A stretch of 64,000 nucleotides of DNA from an uncultured Chloroflexota bacterium (GCA_903822495.1 CAIJPD010000050.1:97202-161201); one strand, 5' to 3'. Numbered from the stretch's first letter, positions 1-7,989 are shown. Made by a program: numbers and translations. Notes: generated by a model from the sequence alone, not told the origin.

Positions 1-2
1 TC

Positions 3-314
3 GCCGACGCCCTCCGGTTCTACTTCGAGTTCCACGCCAAGTGGGACGGCTTCTACGGCGCCCACATCCACGACCCGATGGTGGTCGCGGCCGCGCTGGA
101 CCCCGCGCTCGCCCGGACGCAAGCGGTCTTCGTGGACGTGGAGACGGGCTCGGGCCCGGCGGGGGCGATGACGGTCGCCGACTTCCGCGGGCTGACGGGC
201 AAGCCGCCGAACGTGGAGGTGGCCACGGAGCTGGACGGGGCCGAATTCCTGGACCGCTGGGTCACGCGGGTCGGCGCGCTGGCGCTCGCACTCTACCCGC
301 CGGACGCCGGGTAG
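3..314 (+). CDS. Nucleoside hydrolase (IUNH family), C-terminal part
   Basis: The reading frame is open from the window edge and ends in TAG, giving the last ~103 residues of an inosine-uridine-preferring nucleoside hydrolase, which cleaves the N-glycosidic bond of ribonucleosides to base and ribose in the cytosol. What is seen: the motif HIHDPMVVAAALDP, matching the metal/substrate His-Asp-Pro segment near the C terminus of the family, followed by VDVETGSGPAGAMTVAD and the final NVEVATELDGAEFLDRW helix typical of these proteins. The N terminus with the DTD calcium motif lies outside the window. An ECF transporter lies just downstream on the opposite strand, so nucleoside salvage is a reasonable theme, but that link is inference. 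Confidence 0.85.
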   Translation, partial: ADALRFYFEFHAKWDGFYGAHIHDPMVVAAALDPALARTQAVFVDVETGSGPAGAMTVADFRGLTGKPPNVEVATELDGAEFLDRWVTRVGALALALYPPDAG

Positions 315-325
315 CGAGGCATCCC

Positions 326-685
326 GTGCGGCAACCGCGGCTCCGGCGCCTCTGGCCGTGGGCCGTGCCGCTCCTCGTGATCCTCGTGCTGATCGTCGCC
401 TACCTGCGCTCGCCGGGGACGCTGCGCCCGGTCCGCAGCTACGAGACCCAGGATGACCACACCCTCACCGTGATCACGTGGGGCCATCCACACGAGTGGT
501 GCCGGCCGATCAGCGTGGTGGAGACCCAGTCCGAGGTCCGAATCGAAATCGGCTGCCTGGGTGTCTGGACATTCCTCCCCGGCACGCTTGATCTCCAAAC
601 CGCCCCGGTCACGGTCGCCCTCTCCGCGCCGCTCGGCAGCAGGAAGATGCTCAACGAGGATGGGTCGCCACCTACCGGTCCCTAG
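326..685 (+). CDS. Hypothetical single-pass membrane protein
   Basis: A 119-residue protein starting at GTG 12 bases after the nucleoside hydrolase stop. It has a short basic N terminus (RQPRLRRLW), one hydrophobic segment at about residues 11-26 (AVPLLVILVLIVAYL), and a predicted extracytoplasmic domain of about 90 residues with two cysteines (WCRP and IGCLG) that could form a disulfide. No family is recognised. Tight spacing suggests co-transcription with the hydrolase. It converges on the ECF operon; the 160 bases between them hold only a weak possible hairpin (CCGCCC/GGGCGG near 786-803). Confidence 0.5.
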   Translation: MRQPRLRRLWPWAVPLLVILVLIVAYLRSPGTLRPVRSYETQDDHTLTVITWGHPHEWCRPISVVETQSEVRIEIGCLGVWTFLPGTLDLQTAPVTVALSAPLGSRKMLNEDGSPPTGP

Positions 686-848
686 GCCCCGATCGGGTCA
701 ACCGTTCATTCCGGGCTTGACTTTGAACACGTACGGCCTTCGAAGCGCCTAACCGTTCAATCTCGCCGTGATGACCGGAAGTGAGCCCGCCCGATCATCT
801 GGGCGGTACGCATCGTCACCAGCCGCGGCCACCCGGCCAACGTCCCGC

Positions 849-1676
849 TCAACCTGACAGAGGAGCGCCACCGGTCGAACCCACGGCCGCCACCAGCGCC
901 GCGTCCGTGGGCGTGGAGCCCAGGCCCAGCCGCTCCCCCACCAGCGCGGGGAGCGGCGGCTCCAGCCAGGTGGAGCGGAGCGCGGGCCACGCAGACGCCG
1001 CGAAGACCGCTTCGGGCGGCCCGTCCAGGATGACCCTGCCCGTGCGGAGGACGACAATCCGGTCGAAGCGTTCGGCCGCGAAGCGGAGGTCGTGCGTGAT
1101 CGCGATCACCGTCCGGCCCTGCGCGGTGAGCCCGTCCAGGATCGACTCGATCCGCAGCACGCCGCGCAGGTCCTGGCCCGTGGTTGGCTCGTCCAGGATC
1201 ACGACCTGCGTCCCCATCGCCAGCACCGACGCGATCGTCAGCAGCTTCCGGCGCGAGACGCCCAGGTCGAACGGGTTGGTGGCCGCCTCGCCCGCCAGCC
1301 CCACCTGCTCCAGCGCCCCGTCCACCGCCGCGCGCAGCGCCGCGCCGCGCAGCCCCACGTTGCGCGGCCCGAACGACACCTCCGCCCAGACCGACGACGC
1401 GAACACCTGCGTGTCCGGGTCCTGAAATGCCAGTCCCACGGTCCGCGCGAGCCGCGCCACGGTGAGTCCGGCGGCGTCCACCCCGCCAACGAGCACGCGC
1501 CCGGCGGTGGGCCGCAGCAGCCCGTCCAGGTGGCGGACCAGCGTGGTCTTGCCGGAACCGTTCTGGCCCACCAGCGCCACGCGCTCGCCGGGGCGGATGA
1601 CCAGGTCGACGCCGTCGAGCGCGCGGACGCCGCCTGGGTAGTCGAACCGGACGCTCTCCAGGCGCAGCTCGGTCAC
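849..1676 (-). CDS. ECF transporter ATPase subunit with unusual signature motif
   Basis: A 275-residue ABC ATPase, the second ATPase of an energy-coupling-factor importer; it binds EcfT and powers uptake by the S component. Visible: Walker A GQNGSGKTT (residues ~37-45), Q-loop FQDPDTQ, Walker B VVILDEPTTGQD and switch His in ITHD. The signature loop is odd: where LSGGQ is expected the sequence reads LGVSRRKLLTIASVLAM, so the conserved SGG is missing although the following helix is normal. The GTG start overlaps the stop of the preceding ATPase by four bases (GTGA), so the two are translationally coupled. The other ATPase has an intact signature but its own Walker A has Glu inside, so the pair is probably asymmetric. 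Confidence 0.88.
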   Translation of the reverse strand: MTELRLESVRFDYPGGVRALDGVDLVIRPGERVALVGQNGSGKTTLVRHLDGLLRPTAGRVLVGGVDAAGLTVARLARTVGLAFQDPDTQVFASSVWAEVSFGPRNVGLRGAALRAAVDGALEQVGLAGEAATNPFDLGVSRRKLLTIASVLAMGTQVVILDEPTTGQDLRGVLRIESILDGLTAQGRTVIAITHDLRFAAERFDRIVVLRTGRVILDGPPEAVFAASAWPALRSTWLEPPLPALVGERLGLGSTPTDAALVAAVGSTGGAPLSG

Positions 1677-2557
1677 GCGGGGCCTCCGGCCGAAGCCGCC
1701 GAAGCTGGGCCCTGCGGGGCCGAAGCCGAAGTGGAAGCCGCCGCAGCGGCCGCGATCGCCTCCAGCAGCGCGGGCGATTCGAGCCCGGCGTCCGCCAATC
1801 GATTGCGCAGTCGGATCTGGGCCGGCGGCGCCACGCCCAGGCCGGGGAGGCGCGGATCGGCGAGGACGTCGCCCGCGGGGCCTTCGAGCGCCACCCGGCC
1901 GCCGTCCAGCACCAGCACGCGCGAGGCGAGGCGCTCCACGAGGTCGGTCTTGTGCTCGACGAGCAGGACCGAGACGCCCGACGCGGCCAGGCGTTGCAGC
2001 GCCGCCCCCACCAGCGCCGTGCCCGCCGGGTCCAGCTGCGCGGTGGGCTCGTCCAGGACCAGGTGGCGTGGGCGCATCGCCAGGATCGACGCGATCGCCA
2101 CCAGCTGCTGCTGCCCGCCCGAGAGCCGCGCCGGGTCGCGCCCGGCCAGCGCGCGGATGTCCAGCAGGTCCAGGGCCCATTCGGTCCGCTCGATCAGCTC
2201 CGCCCGGCCCACGGCCAGGTTCGACGGCCCGAAGGCCACCTCCTCGTAGACGGTGGCCGCCACGCCGGAGAGCTGCGTCCCGGGGTCATCGAAGACGATC
2301 CCCACCCGCCCCGCCAGCCGATGCGGTGGCAGAGCCGCCACGTCCTCCCCGTCGATCAGCAGCCGGCCGGCCAGCTGGCCGCCGACGACGCGCGGCGCAA
2401 GTCCGGAGAGCACCAGGCAGAGCGTGCTCTTGCCCGATTCGTTGGCGCCCACCACGCCCACCACCTCGCCGTCGGCGAGGGAGAGGTTGATGCCACGCAG
2501 CGTGGGACGGAGGGCCCCGGCGTGGCGATAGGACAGGTCCTCGGCGACCAGGGTCAT
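1673..2557 (-). CDS. ECF transporter ATPase subunit
   Basis: A 294-residue ABC ATPase of the ECF transporter family. Walker A is GANESGKST (about residues 33-41), the Q-loop region reads FDDPGTQLSG, the signature is LSGGQQQ, Walker B is LVLDEPTAQLD, and the switch histidine is in VEHKTD. The C-terminal ~50 residues are Ala/Ser-rich and look like a linker tail. ATG at 2557 is chosen because homology begins immediately (MTLVAEDLSYRH); longer frames upstream overlap ecfT and show no conserved sequence. It lies 13 bases downstream of ecfT and overlaps the second ATPase by GTGA, forming one S-T-A-A operon. Confidence 0.9.
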   Translation of the reverse strand: MTLVAEDLSYRHAGALRPTLRGINLSLADGEVVGVVGANESGKSTLCLVLSGLAPRVVGGQLAGRLLIDGEDVAALPPHRLAGRVGIVFDDPGTQLSGVAATVYEEVAFGPSNLAVGRAELIERTEWALDLLDIRALAGRDPARLSGGQQQLVAIASILAMRPRHLVLDEPTAQLDPAGTALVGAALQRLAASGVSVLLVEHKTDLVERLASRVLVLDGGRVALEGPAGDVLADPRLPGLGVAPPAQIRLRNRLADAGLESPALLEAIAAAAAASTSASAPQGPASAASAGGPA

Positions 2558-2570
2558 GCCGGCACCCGCG

Positions 2571-3440
2571 TCATGGCAGCCCCACCGTCGCACGGAGGAC
2601 CGCGAGCAGGGGCAGCGCCAGCACCATCGCCCAGCGCGCAACGCGCTGCGCCCCCGAATCCGCCGGCTCCCGGAGCAGCGTCCGCCGCCCCGGCCGCCCA
2701 AAGCCGCGTGCCTCCAGCGCCAGCGTCCGCCGCTCCACGTCGGCGATGGCGCCCAGGATCGCGGGCCCCACGATCGGGACGATCCCGCGCGCCCGCGCCA
2801 GGAGGCCGCCTTCGGTGTCCAGCCCGCGCGCGCGCTGCGCCTGCGTGATCGCTTCGGCGCGCTCCAGGATCGCCGGCACCGTGCCGATGCTCGCGTTGGC
2901 CACGAACGCCACCCGAGGCGAGACCCCGCGCCGCTCCAGGTCCAGCGTCAGGTCACCAGGTCGCGTGGTCAGGTAGAAGAGCGTGACCCCGCCGGAGAGG
3001 GCCAGGAGGCGGGCCAGCACCTCGACGCCGTAGCGGAGGCCGTCGGCCGTGCCGGTGAGCGGCCCCAGCCGGAACAGCACGTCCTGGCCGGCGGGGAAGA
3101 AGAGCAGGTTGACCAGCAGGACGCTGACGGCGAGGGGGAGCGTCAGGACCAGCACCGCGCGCTGGAGGCGGCGGAGGACGCGGGACGCGGCGGCGGGGAG
3201 GAGCACGGCGCCGGCGAGGAGGGCCAGCGGGATCACCAGGCCGCCGGCGATCAGGGCGGCGATCCCCGTGGCGATCGCGGCGATGAGCTTGGTCAGGGGG
3301 TTCAGCCGGTGCCAGAGGGTGGGCGCGGGCGCGGGCGTTTCGGGCGCGGGCGCGCCGGCATCGGCCGGGTTCGGAGGCGCTCCCGCGATGTCGCGGAGCG
3401 CCTGTCCAGGGTTTGGGTTCGGCCGGTCGGGGAGGCTCAG
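2571..3440 (-). CDS. ecfT: ECF transporter transmembrane component EcfT, probable CTG start
   Basis: The integral membrane coupling subunit of the ECF transporter (CbiQ/EcfT family), 289 residues. It has several hydrophobic segments and ends with the cytosolic helices that carry the two Ala-Arg-Gly coupling motifs, here ARG in QAQRARGLDTEG and ARGFGRPG. The family's N-terminal signature LNPLTKLI is encoded upstream of the first GTG in frame (3236), so translation must begin earlier. There is no ATG, GTG or TTG in the open frame, but a CTG at 3438-3440 overlaps the stop of the S-component gene (CTGA) and is preceded by GGCGGAG eight bases upstream. I therefore place the start there. The ~40 Pro/Ala-rich residues before LNPLTKL would be a disordered cytosolic lead. 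Confidence 0.82.
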   Translation of the reverse strand: MSLPDRPNPNPGQALRDIAGAPPNPADAGAPAPETPAPAPTLWHRLNPLTKLIAAIATGIAALIAGGLVIPLALLAGAVLLPAAASRVLRRLQRAVLVLTLPLAVSVLLVNLLFFPAGQDVLFRLGPLTGTADGLRYGVEVLARLLALSGGVTLFYLTTRPGDLTLDLERRGVSPRVAFVANASIGTVPAILERAEAITQAQRARGLDTEGGLLARARGIVPIVGPAILGAIADVERRTLALEARGFGRPGRRTLLREPADSGAQRVARWAMVLALPLLAVLRATVGLP

Positions 3441-4525
3441 GCCAGCGTCTCCGCCCTGTCGAGCGACTCGGCATCAAGGAGCCGCTCGCCCTGCGGGAAG
3501 CGCGCCTTGGTCCGTCGGGCCATGGAGCCCACGATCACGTAGACCACGAAGAACGTGATCACCTTGTCGATGGGGTCGCTGATCAGGCCCTGGCCCAGCG
3601 TCGCGGCCTGGAGGTCCGCACCGGCCTGCCGGAACGCGGCGACCAGGAAGTCCGTGCCGGATGCCGTGACGCCGCCGAAGACGCCCGCCGCGATGGGCGC
3701 CGAGATCAGCGCACAGATGAGGCCGGTGATGACACCCGTGACCACGGTGTACGCGGCCGTCAGGTCGCGTCGAATGGCGAGCAGCGCGATCAGCCCCAGG
3801 ATGGCCCCGATGACCAGCGCCAGCGCGAGCCAGCTGAGGATCACCAGGATGGTGTTGTCGCCCTGGGGCGTCAGGTTGGCGGCCCCGATGATCTTCGCGT
3901 AGCCCTGGAACGCCAGGAAGGCCATGACCGCGATCAGCGCCGTGGCGGCCGTGCCGCCCGTGGCCAGCTCGCGGAGGGAGCGGTTGGGACGCGGCTTGAG
4001 GACGCCCAGCCGGCCGGCCAGGCCCGCGATCAGGCCGATCACCGCGGCGACGATGGCGAACGCAGCGCCAGGCGGGTACTGGAAGGGCGGGGGGATCACG
4101 TAGGCCCAGAGGATGTTGCCCAGCGCCCCCGTCACGGCGCCGGCGATGGGCCCGCACAGCACGCCCACCAGGATGGTCCCGATGGAGTCCATGTAGATCG
4201 GGATCTTGAGCGCGTAGGCGAGGGCGGTGCCCAGGGCGATGTTGATGGCGATGGCCACCGGCATGAGCACGAACGTGCGGGTGGTGAACTGACCCTCGAT
4301 GGAGGCCAGCCGGCCCGTCTGGGCGCGCTCCAGGCCGAAGAAGACGACCGCCCCCACGACCATGGCGATGGCCAGGATCAGGGCGAACGAATCGGCGGTG
4401 ACCTGGTTGACGAAGGTGGTGGAGTCGGGCGCGGTGTCGAACCGCCCGAAGACGGCGACACCCGCGGCCGTCGCGACCGCGAACACCACGAGCGCGGCGA
4501 TCGCCCGCGGCCACTGTCCCTGCAT
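3437..4525 (-). CDS. ECF transporter substrate-specificity (S) component, long form
   Basis: A very hydrophobic 362-residue protein containing the ECF S-component signature IPIYMDSIGTILVGVL followed by CGPIAGAVTGALGN. Common S components are about 180-220 residues with six helices; this one has roughly eight to ten hydrophobic stretches and looks like an expanded form. The substrate is not readable from sequence; the nearby nucleoside hydrolase hints at nucleosides (inference). ATG at 4525 is preferred over the longer start at 4552 because GGGAGG lies a few bases upstream. A TATGAT -10-like hexamer occurs at 4577-4582 on the minus strand. The gene heads the operon S-T-A-A, so the importer is a dedicated, not shared, ECF system. 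Confidence 0.85.
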   Translation of the reverse strand: MQGQWPRAIAALVVFAVATAAGVAVFGRFDTAPDSTTFVNQVTADSFALILAIAMVVGAVVFFGLERAQTGRLASIEGQFTTRTFVLMPVAIAINIALGTALAYALKIPIYMDSIGTILVGVLCGPIAGAVTGALGNILWAYVIPPPFQYPPGAAFAIVAAVIGLIAGLAGRLGVLKPRPNRSLRELATGGTAATALIAVMAFLAFQGYAKIIGAANLTPQGDNTILVILSWLALALVIGAILGLIALLAIRRDLTAAYTVVTGVITGLICALISAPIAAGVFGGVTASGTDFLVAAFRQAGADLQAATLGQGLISDPIDKVITFFVVYVIVGSMARRTKARFPQGERLLDAESLDRAETLA

Positions 4526-4647
4526 GTCCCCTCCCACCGCCAGCGCTGCCATCCCCGCGGCGCACCTGGCCCGGCCATCATACGGCCCGGGTTGTGGCGG
4601 AGGCAGCGCCCAGTCGCGGGCGTGCAGCCCTGTTCCCCTGGCCCGGG

Positions 4648-4866
4648 TCAGGGCACGAAGTATCCGGTGACGTCGAAGATGAGCTCGACGGTGCTGCCGG
4701 GGGCGGCACCGTCGAGGCCCGCCAGGGTGCCGGTCCCGCCCAATGCCACCGAGTGCCCATTGGCCCGGTCATCGCCCACGGGGAAGTTGATCATGTTGCT
4801 GCTGGCTGACGTGGTCTCGACTGGGCCCAGGAGGACCCAGCCACCGGCAGTCTGGCCGGGCTGCAC
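4648..4866 (-). pseudogene. Fragment of a secreted domain protein
   Basis: The 72 residues ending ELIFDVTGYFVP with the internal motif SSNMINFPVGDDRANG match the C-terminal end of a domain found in long secreted or surface proteins of Chloroflexota and Actinobacteria, where it follows an N-terminal DTR/GPGQT-type region. Here only the final domain is present, with no signal peptide, and the frame upstream (to about 4940) reads without an obvious start. It looks like a decayed remnant or a piece left by rearrangement rather than a functional gene. It lies between two minus-strand operons. A standalone small protein starting at GTG 4866 is the alternative. Confidence 0.45.
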
Positions 4867-4993
4867 CCGGTGCGCCCCCGGATACCTGTCCGCCAGCGAA
4901 CGATCATGAACAAGTGTCTGTCGGGTGCAGTTGCGGGGCCTCGGCCAGCGCCGCCGTCCCCCGGCTCGCCGCCCCCGGGCCGGGGTCCCGGAC

Positions 4994-5476
4994 TCAGCCC
5001 TCGATGGCCAGCGCCACCTCGGACACCACCCCGCCCAGGATCCGCCAGGCCCGCAGCGACTCCGCGCCCGTGGCAGGGTCCGCCTCGTCCGGCGAGAGGG
5101 AGACCAGCAGGTAGAGCGCGTCGGGGTAGAAGGCCAGGCCGATGTCCGTGGGTGACGGGCGCGCCGGCGTGTGCGTGTGCGAGTGGACGATCCCCCAGAA
5201 CACGTGGTCGGCGTCGTCCGCCTCGATCGTCAGGCGGAGCAGGTCGTCGGGGTGGACCTCGTATCGGTAGGGTGACGCCGCCCGATTCCGGCACGGCGCG
5301 TAGCGGAGCGGGGCGCCGCCCTCCGTGGCCCAGCCGGTGCCGATGATCAGCCCGCACGCCTCGTTGGGCAGCTCGGCCTTGGCCTGCGCCACGATGCCCT
5401 CGCGGATGACGCGCGGCAACGAGACGGACGCCGGCCCGGGATGGTCGGCCGCCGCCGGCCCGGGATGGTCGCTCAC
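4994..5476 (-). CDS. mec: JAMM/MPN metallopeptidase Mec, releases cysteine from CysO
   Basis: A 160-residue zinc-dependent peptidase of the Mov34/MPN/PAD-1 family. The JAMM signature is complete: Glu in NEACGLIIG, then HSHTHTPARPSPTD supplying two histidines, Ser and Asp. In mycobacteria Mec hydrolyses the CysO-cysteine adduct to free cysteine and CysO (established knowledge of the family). The setting confirms it: the start GTG at 5476 overlaps the stop of cysM (GTGA), and cysO and a moeZ-like activator lie upstream in the same operon. It could also trim the extra C-terminal residues of the local CysO. The first ~18 residues (SDHPGPAAADHPGPAS) contain a direct repeat and are likely disordered. 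Confidence 0.9.
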   Translation of the reverse strand: MSDHPGPAAADHPGPASVSLPRVIREGIVAQAKAELPNEACGLIIGTGWATEGGAPLRYAPCRNRAASPYRYEVHPDDLLRLTIEADDADHVFWGIVHSHTHTPARPSPTDIGLAFYPDALYLLVSLSPDEADPATGAESLRAWRILGGVVSEVALAIEG

Positions 5477-6495
5477 CACCAGTTGACCCCGCCCTCGAGG
5501 TCCGATTCCATCTCGTCCAACTCGCGCGAGAACGTGCCCGCGGACAGGTACTTCCACCCGCCGTCGGGCAGCAGCGCCACGATCGTGCCGCTCTCCATGT
5601 GCGCCGCCTCGCGCGCGGCCGCGACCAGCACCGCCCCGCACGACGGGCCGCCGAAGATCCCCTCCTTGAACACCAGGTCGCGCAGCGCCGCCACCGCGTC
5701 CCGGTTGGAGACCAGGTACTTGGCGTCGATCAGCGCGGGGTCAAAGATCTCCGGCACGAAGCCCTCGTCGAGCGAGCGCAGCCCCTGCACCTGCTCGCCG
5801 GGGAGCGGCTCGGCAGCCACCACCCGCACCCCCGCGCGGTGCTCGTGGAGGAAGCGCGAGACGCCCATCAGCGTGCCGGACGTCCCCATCCCGGCGACGA
5901 ACACGTCCACGTCGGGGCAGTCGGCCAGGATCTCGGGCCCCGTGGTCTCGTAGTGGGCCAGCGCGTTGGCCGGGTTGCCGTACTGGTACGGCATCACGAA
6001 CCGGGGGTCGCGCGCCACCAGGACCTTCGCCAGCGCGATGGCGCCGTTGCTCCCCAGGTGGCCCGGCGAATCGATCACCTCGGCCCCGAAGAGCGCCGCC
6101 ATCTGGCGCCGCTCCGCCGTCACGTTGTCCGGCATGACCAGCGCCACCCGGTAGCCCTTGCGCCGGCCGATCATCGCGAGGGCGATGCCGGTGTTGCCGG
6201 AGGTGGGCTCCAGGACGATGGACTCGGGCCCAAGCGCCCCGCGGCGCTCCAGGTCCTCCACCAGGTACTTGGCCACGCGATCCTTGACCGACCCGGTGGG
6301 GTTGGCCATCTCCAGCTTGGCGAAGATGCGCACGCGCGGGTTGGGCGACATGCGTGGGATCTCCACCAGCGGCGTGTGGCCGATGGCGTCCAGGATGTCG
6401 GCGTATGGGCCGGCGTGGCGCTGGACGCCGCGCGGCTCCAGCTCCCGATCGAACCCGCCGTCCTCGTCCGGGGGGACCGCCCGGAGCGTGTTCAT
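5473..6495 (-). CDS. cysM: Cysteine synthase, CysO-dependent type (CysM-like)
   Basis: A 340-residue PLP enzyme of the cysteine synthase family. It shows the PLP lysine in NPTGSVKDR, the phosphate/substrate loop PTSGNTGIA, and the glycine-rich GMGTSGTLMG. In the CysO pathway the enzyme uses a thiocarboxylated carrier protein and, typically, O-phosphoserine to form a CysO-cysteine adduct. Placement between cysO and mec in one operon supports this role over a sulfide-dependent CysK. ATG at 6495 gives about 35 residues ahead of the conserved ILDAIGHTPLVEI, a little longer than usual. The gene starts 13 bases after cysO and overlaps mec by four bases. Confidence 0.92.
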   Translation of the reverse strand: MNTLRAVPPDEDGGFDRELEPRGVQRHAGPYADILDAIGHTPLVEIPRMSPNPRVRIFAKLEMANPTGSVKDRVAKYLVEDLERRGALGPESIVLEPTSGNTGIALAMIGRRKGYRVALVMPDNVTAERRQMAALFGAEVIDSPGHLGSNGAIALAKVLVARDPRFVMPYQYGNPANALAHYETTGPEILADCPDVDVFVAGMGTSGTLMGVSRFLHEHRAGVRVVAAEPLPGEQVQGLRSLDEGFVPEIFDPALIDAKYLVSNRDAVAALRDLVFKEGIFGGPSCGAVLVAAAREAAHMESGTIVALLPDGGWKYLSAGTFSRELDEMESDLEGGVNWW

Positions 6496-6508
6496 GCCCG
6501 GCCCGACC

Positions 6509-6787
6509 TCAGGCCGCCCCGCCCGCCATCGCCGGCAGCAGGCGAACCTCGTCGCGGTCCTCGACGGCCGTCTCCAGGCCACCCAGGTAGCGCACGTCCT
6601 GGCCGTTGACGTAGACGTTGACGAACCGGTTGAGCTCGCCCTCGTCCGTGAGCAGCTGGCTGTGCAGGGTGGGGTGCTGCGCGACAAGTGCGCTGATCAG
6701 CGCGCCCACCGTGGTTCCGGGGACGTCGATCGTCTTGGCGCCGCCCACCGAGGCGCGCAGGACCTGCGGGATCCAGACCGTGCTCAC
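6509..6787 (-). CDS. cysO: Ubiquitin-like sulfur carrier CysO (ThiS/MoaD fold) with C-terminal Ala-Ala
   Basis: A 92-residue MoaD/ThiS-fold protein, the thiocarboxylate carrier that donates sulfur to CysM. Homology is clear in FVNVYVNGQDVRYLGG and EDRDEVRLLPAMAGG. The family normally ends in Gly-Gly, which the activator adenylates and converts to a thiocarboxylate. Here the frame reads MAGGAA before TGA (checked at 6509-6529), so two alanines would have to be removed first. The JAMM peptidase in the same operon is the obvious candidate, as for QbsD acting on QbsE in quinolobactin synthesis. GTG start 6787 overlaps the upstream moeZ-like stop (GTGA). Confidence 0.9.
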   Translation of the reverse strand: MSTVWIPQVLRASVGGAKTIDVPGTTVGALISALVAQHPTLHSQLLTDEGELNRFVNVYVNGQDVRYLGGLETAVEDRDEVRLLPAMAGGAA

Positions 6788-7989
6788 GAAGCTCCTCCAA
6801 GGGGGCCGCCCAGGACAAAGGCGTCGGACCCGAAGTTGGGGACCGGCAGGGGCTTGCCGGCGGCGCGGGCGACCTGCGCGGCATCGGAGCAGACCGGGCA
6901 CGACTGATCTCGCTTCAGGCGCAGCTCGGTGAAGGTGGTATCGAGGGCATCAAACAGGAGCAGGCGCCCCGCGAGGGTGTCGCCCATCCCGATCAGGAGC
7001 TTGAGGACCTCCAGCGACTGGAGCAGGCCCATGATCCCGGGCACCACGCCCAGGACGCCGGCGACGGAGCAGCCGGGGGCCAGCTCGGGCGGGGGTGGGC
7101 TGGGGTAGAGGCACCGGTAGCACGGCCCCTCGTACGGCTTGAAGACCGTGAGCTGGCCCTCGAACCGGAAGACGCTGGCGTGGACCACCGGGATGTTGGC
7201 GGCCACCGCGGCGTCGTTGAGGAGGTAGCGGGTCTCGAACGTGTCCGTCCCGTCCAGGACCACGTCGTAGCCCGCGATCAGCCGCTCGACGTTGTCCGGG
7301 AGGAGCATCTCGTCGTGGGCGATCACCTTGACGTCGGGGTTCAGGGCGTTGATGGCCTTGCGGGCCGATTCGACCTTCTTCTCGCCCACCCGGTCGGTGG
7401 TGTGGATGATCTGGCGCTGGAGGTTGGAGACGTCGACGATGTCGAAGTCCACCAGGCCGATGGTGCCCACGCCCGCCGCGGCGAGGTAGAGGGCGGCCGG
7501 GCTGCCCAGGCCGCCGGCGCCGATGAGCAGCACCTTGCTGTCGAGCAGCTTCTTCTGGCCGTCCGTGCCGACCTCGGGGATGAGGAGGTGGCGGCTGTAG
7601 CGCTGCTTCTGCTCCGCGGTCAGGTTGACCGGTGCGACCCACGAGTAGCCACCGGACTTCCAGGCCTGGAACCCGCCGGCCATGCTGGCGACGTCGGCGT
7701 AGCCCAGCTCCTGGAGCGTCGCTGCCGCAAACAGCGAGCGGACGCCGCCGGCGCAGTACAGGACCACGGGCTGATTCCGGTCCGGGATGGCGGCCTCGAT
7801 CTGCCCCTCGATGTAGCTCTTGCTGATGTGGACCGAGCCGGGCATGTAGCCCTGCTCCCGCTCGGAGTCCTCGCGGACATCCACGACGGTCAGGCCGCCG
7901 CGGGCTCGCAGCGCGTCCACGTCGGCGGCGGTCACCTCGCGGACCTTGGCGCGAGCCTCGCGGAGGAGGTCGGAATAAGACTTCGGCAT
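6784..7989 (-). CDS. moeZ: Rhodanese-MoeB/ThiF fusion, sulfur-carrier adenylyl/sulfurtransferase
   Basis: A 401-residue fusion that activates and thiolates the carrier protein CysO. Residues ~15-115 form a rhodanese domain with the active loop YCAGGVRS (catalytic Cys). Residues ~120-400 form an E1-like MoeB/ThiF domain: SRHLLIPEVG, the ATP-binding GAGGLGSPAALYLAAAG, DFDIVDVSNLQRQ, DGTDTFETRYL, zinc-type cysteines CYRCLYP and CPVC. MoeZ of mycobacteria has the domains in the opposite order, MoeB first and rhodanese last. ATG 7989 is chosen over TTG 8037. First gene of the moeZ-cysO-cysM-mec operon, 198 bases downstream of sufU, from whose SufS it may receive persulfide sulfur (inference). Confidence 0.9.
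   Translation of the reverse strand: MPKSYSDLLREARAKVREVTAADVDALRARGGLTVVDVREDSEREQGYMPGSVHISKSYIEGQIEAAIPDRNQPVVLYCAGGVRSLFAAATLQELGYADVASMAGGFQAWKSGGYSWVAPVNLTAEQKQRYSRHLLIPEVGTDGQKKLLDSKVLLIGAGGLGSPAALYLAAAGVGTIGLVDFDIVDVSNLQRQIIHTTDRVGEKKVESARKAINALNPDVKVIAHDEMLLPDNVERLIAGYDVVLDGTDTFETRYLLNDAAVAANIPVVHASVFRFEGQLTVFKPYEGPCYRCLYPSPPPPELAPGCSVAGVLGVVPGIMGLLQSLEVLKLLIGMGDTLAGRLLLFDALDTTFTELRLKRDQSCPVCSDAAQVARAAGKPLPVPNFGSDAFVLGGPLGGAS

Noticed and set aside
786..803. Possible terminator between convergent genes
   Set aside because: Only a six-base GC stem with an eight-base loop and no U tract; too weak to list as a feature.
4526..4993. Possible riboswitch upstream of the ECF operon
   Set aside because: No TPP, cobalamin or other conserved riboswitch core could be found on the minus strand; only a -10-like hexamer is present.
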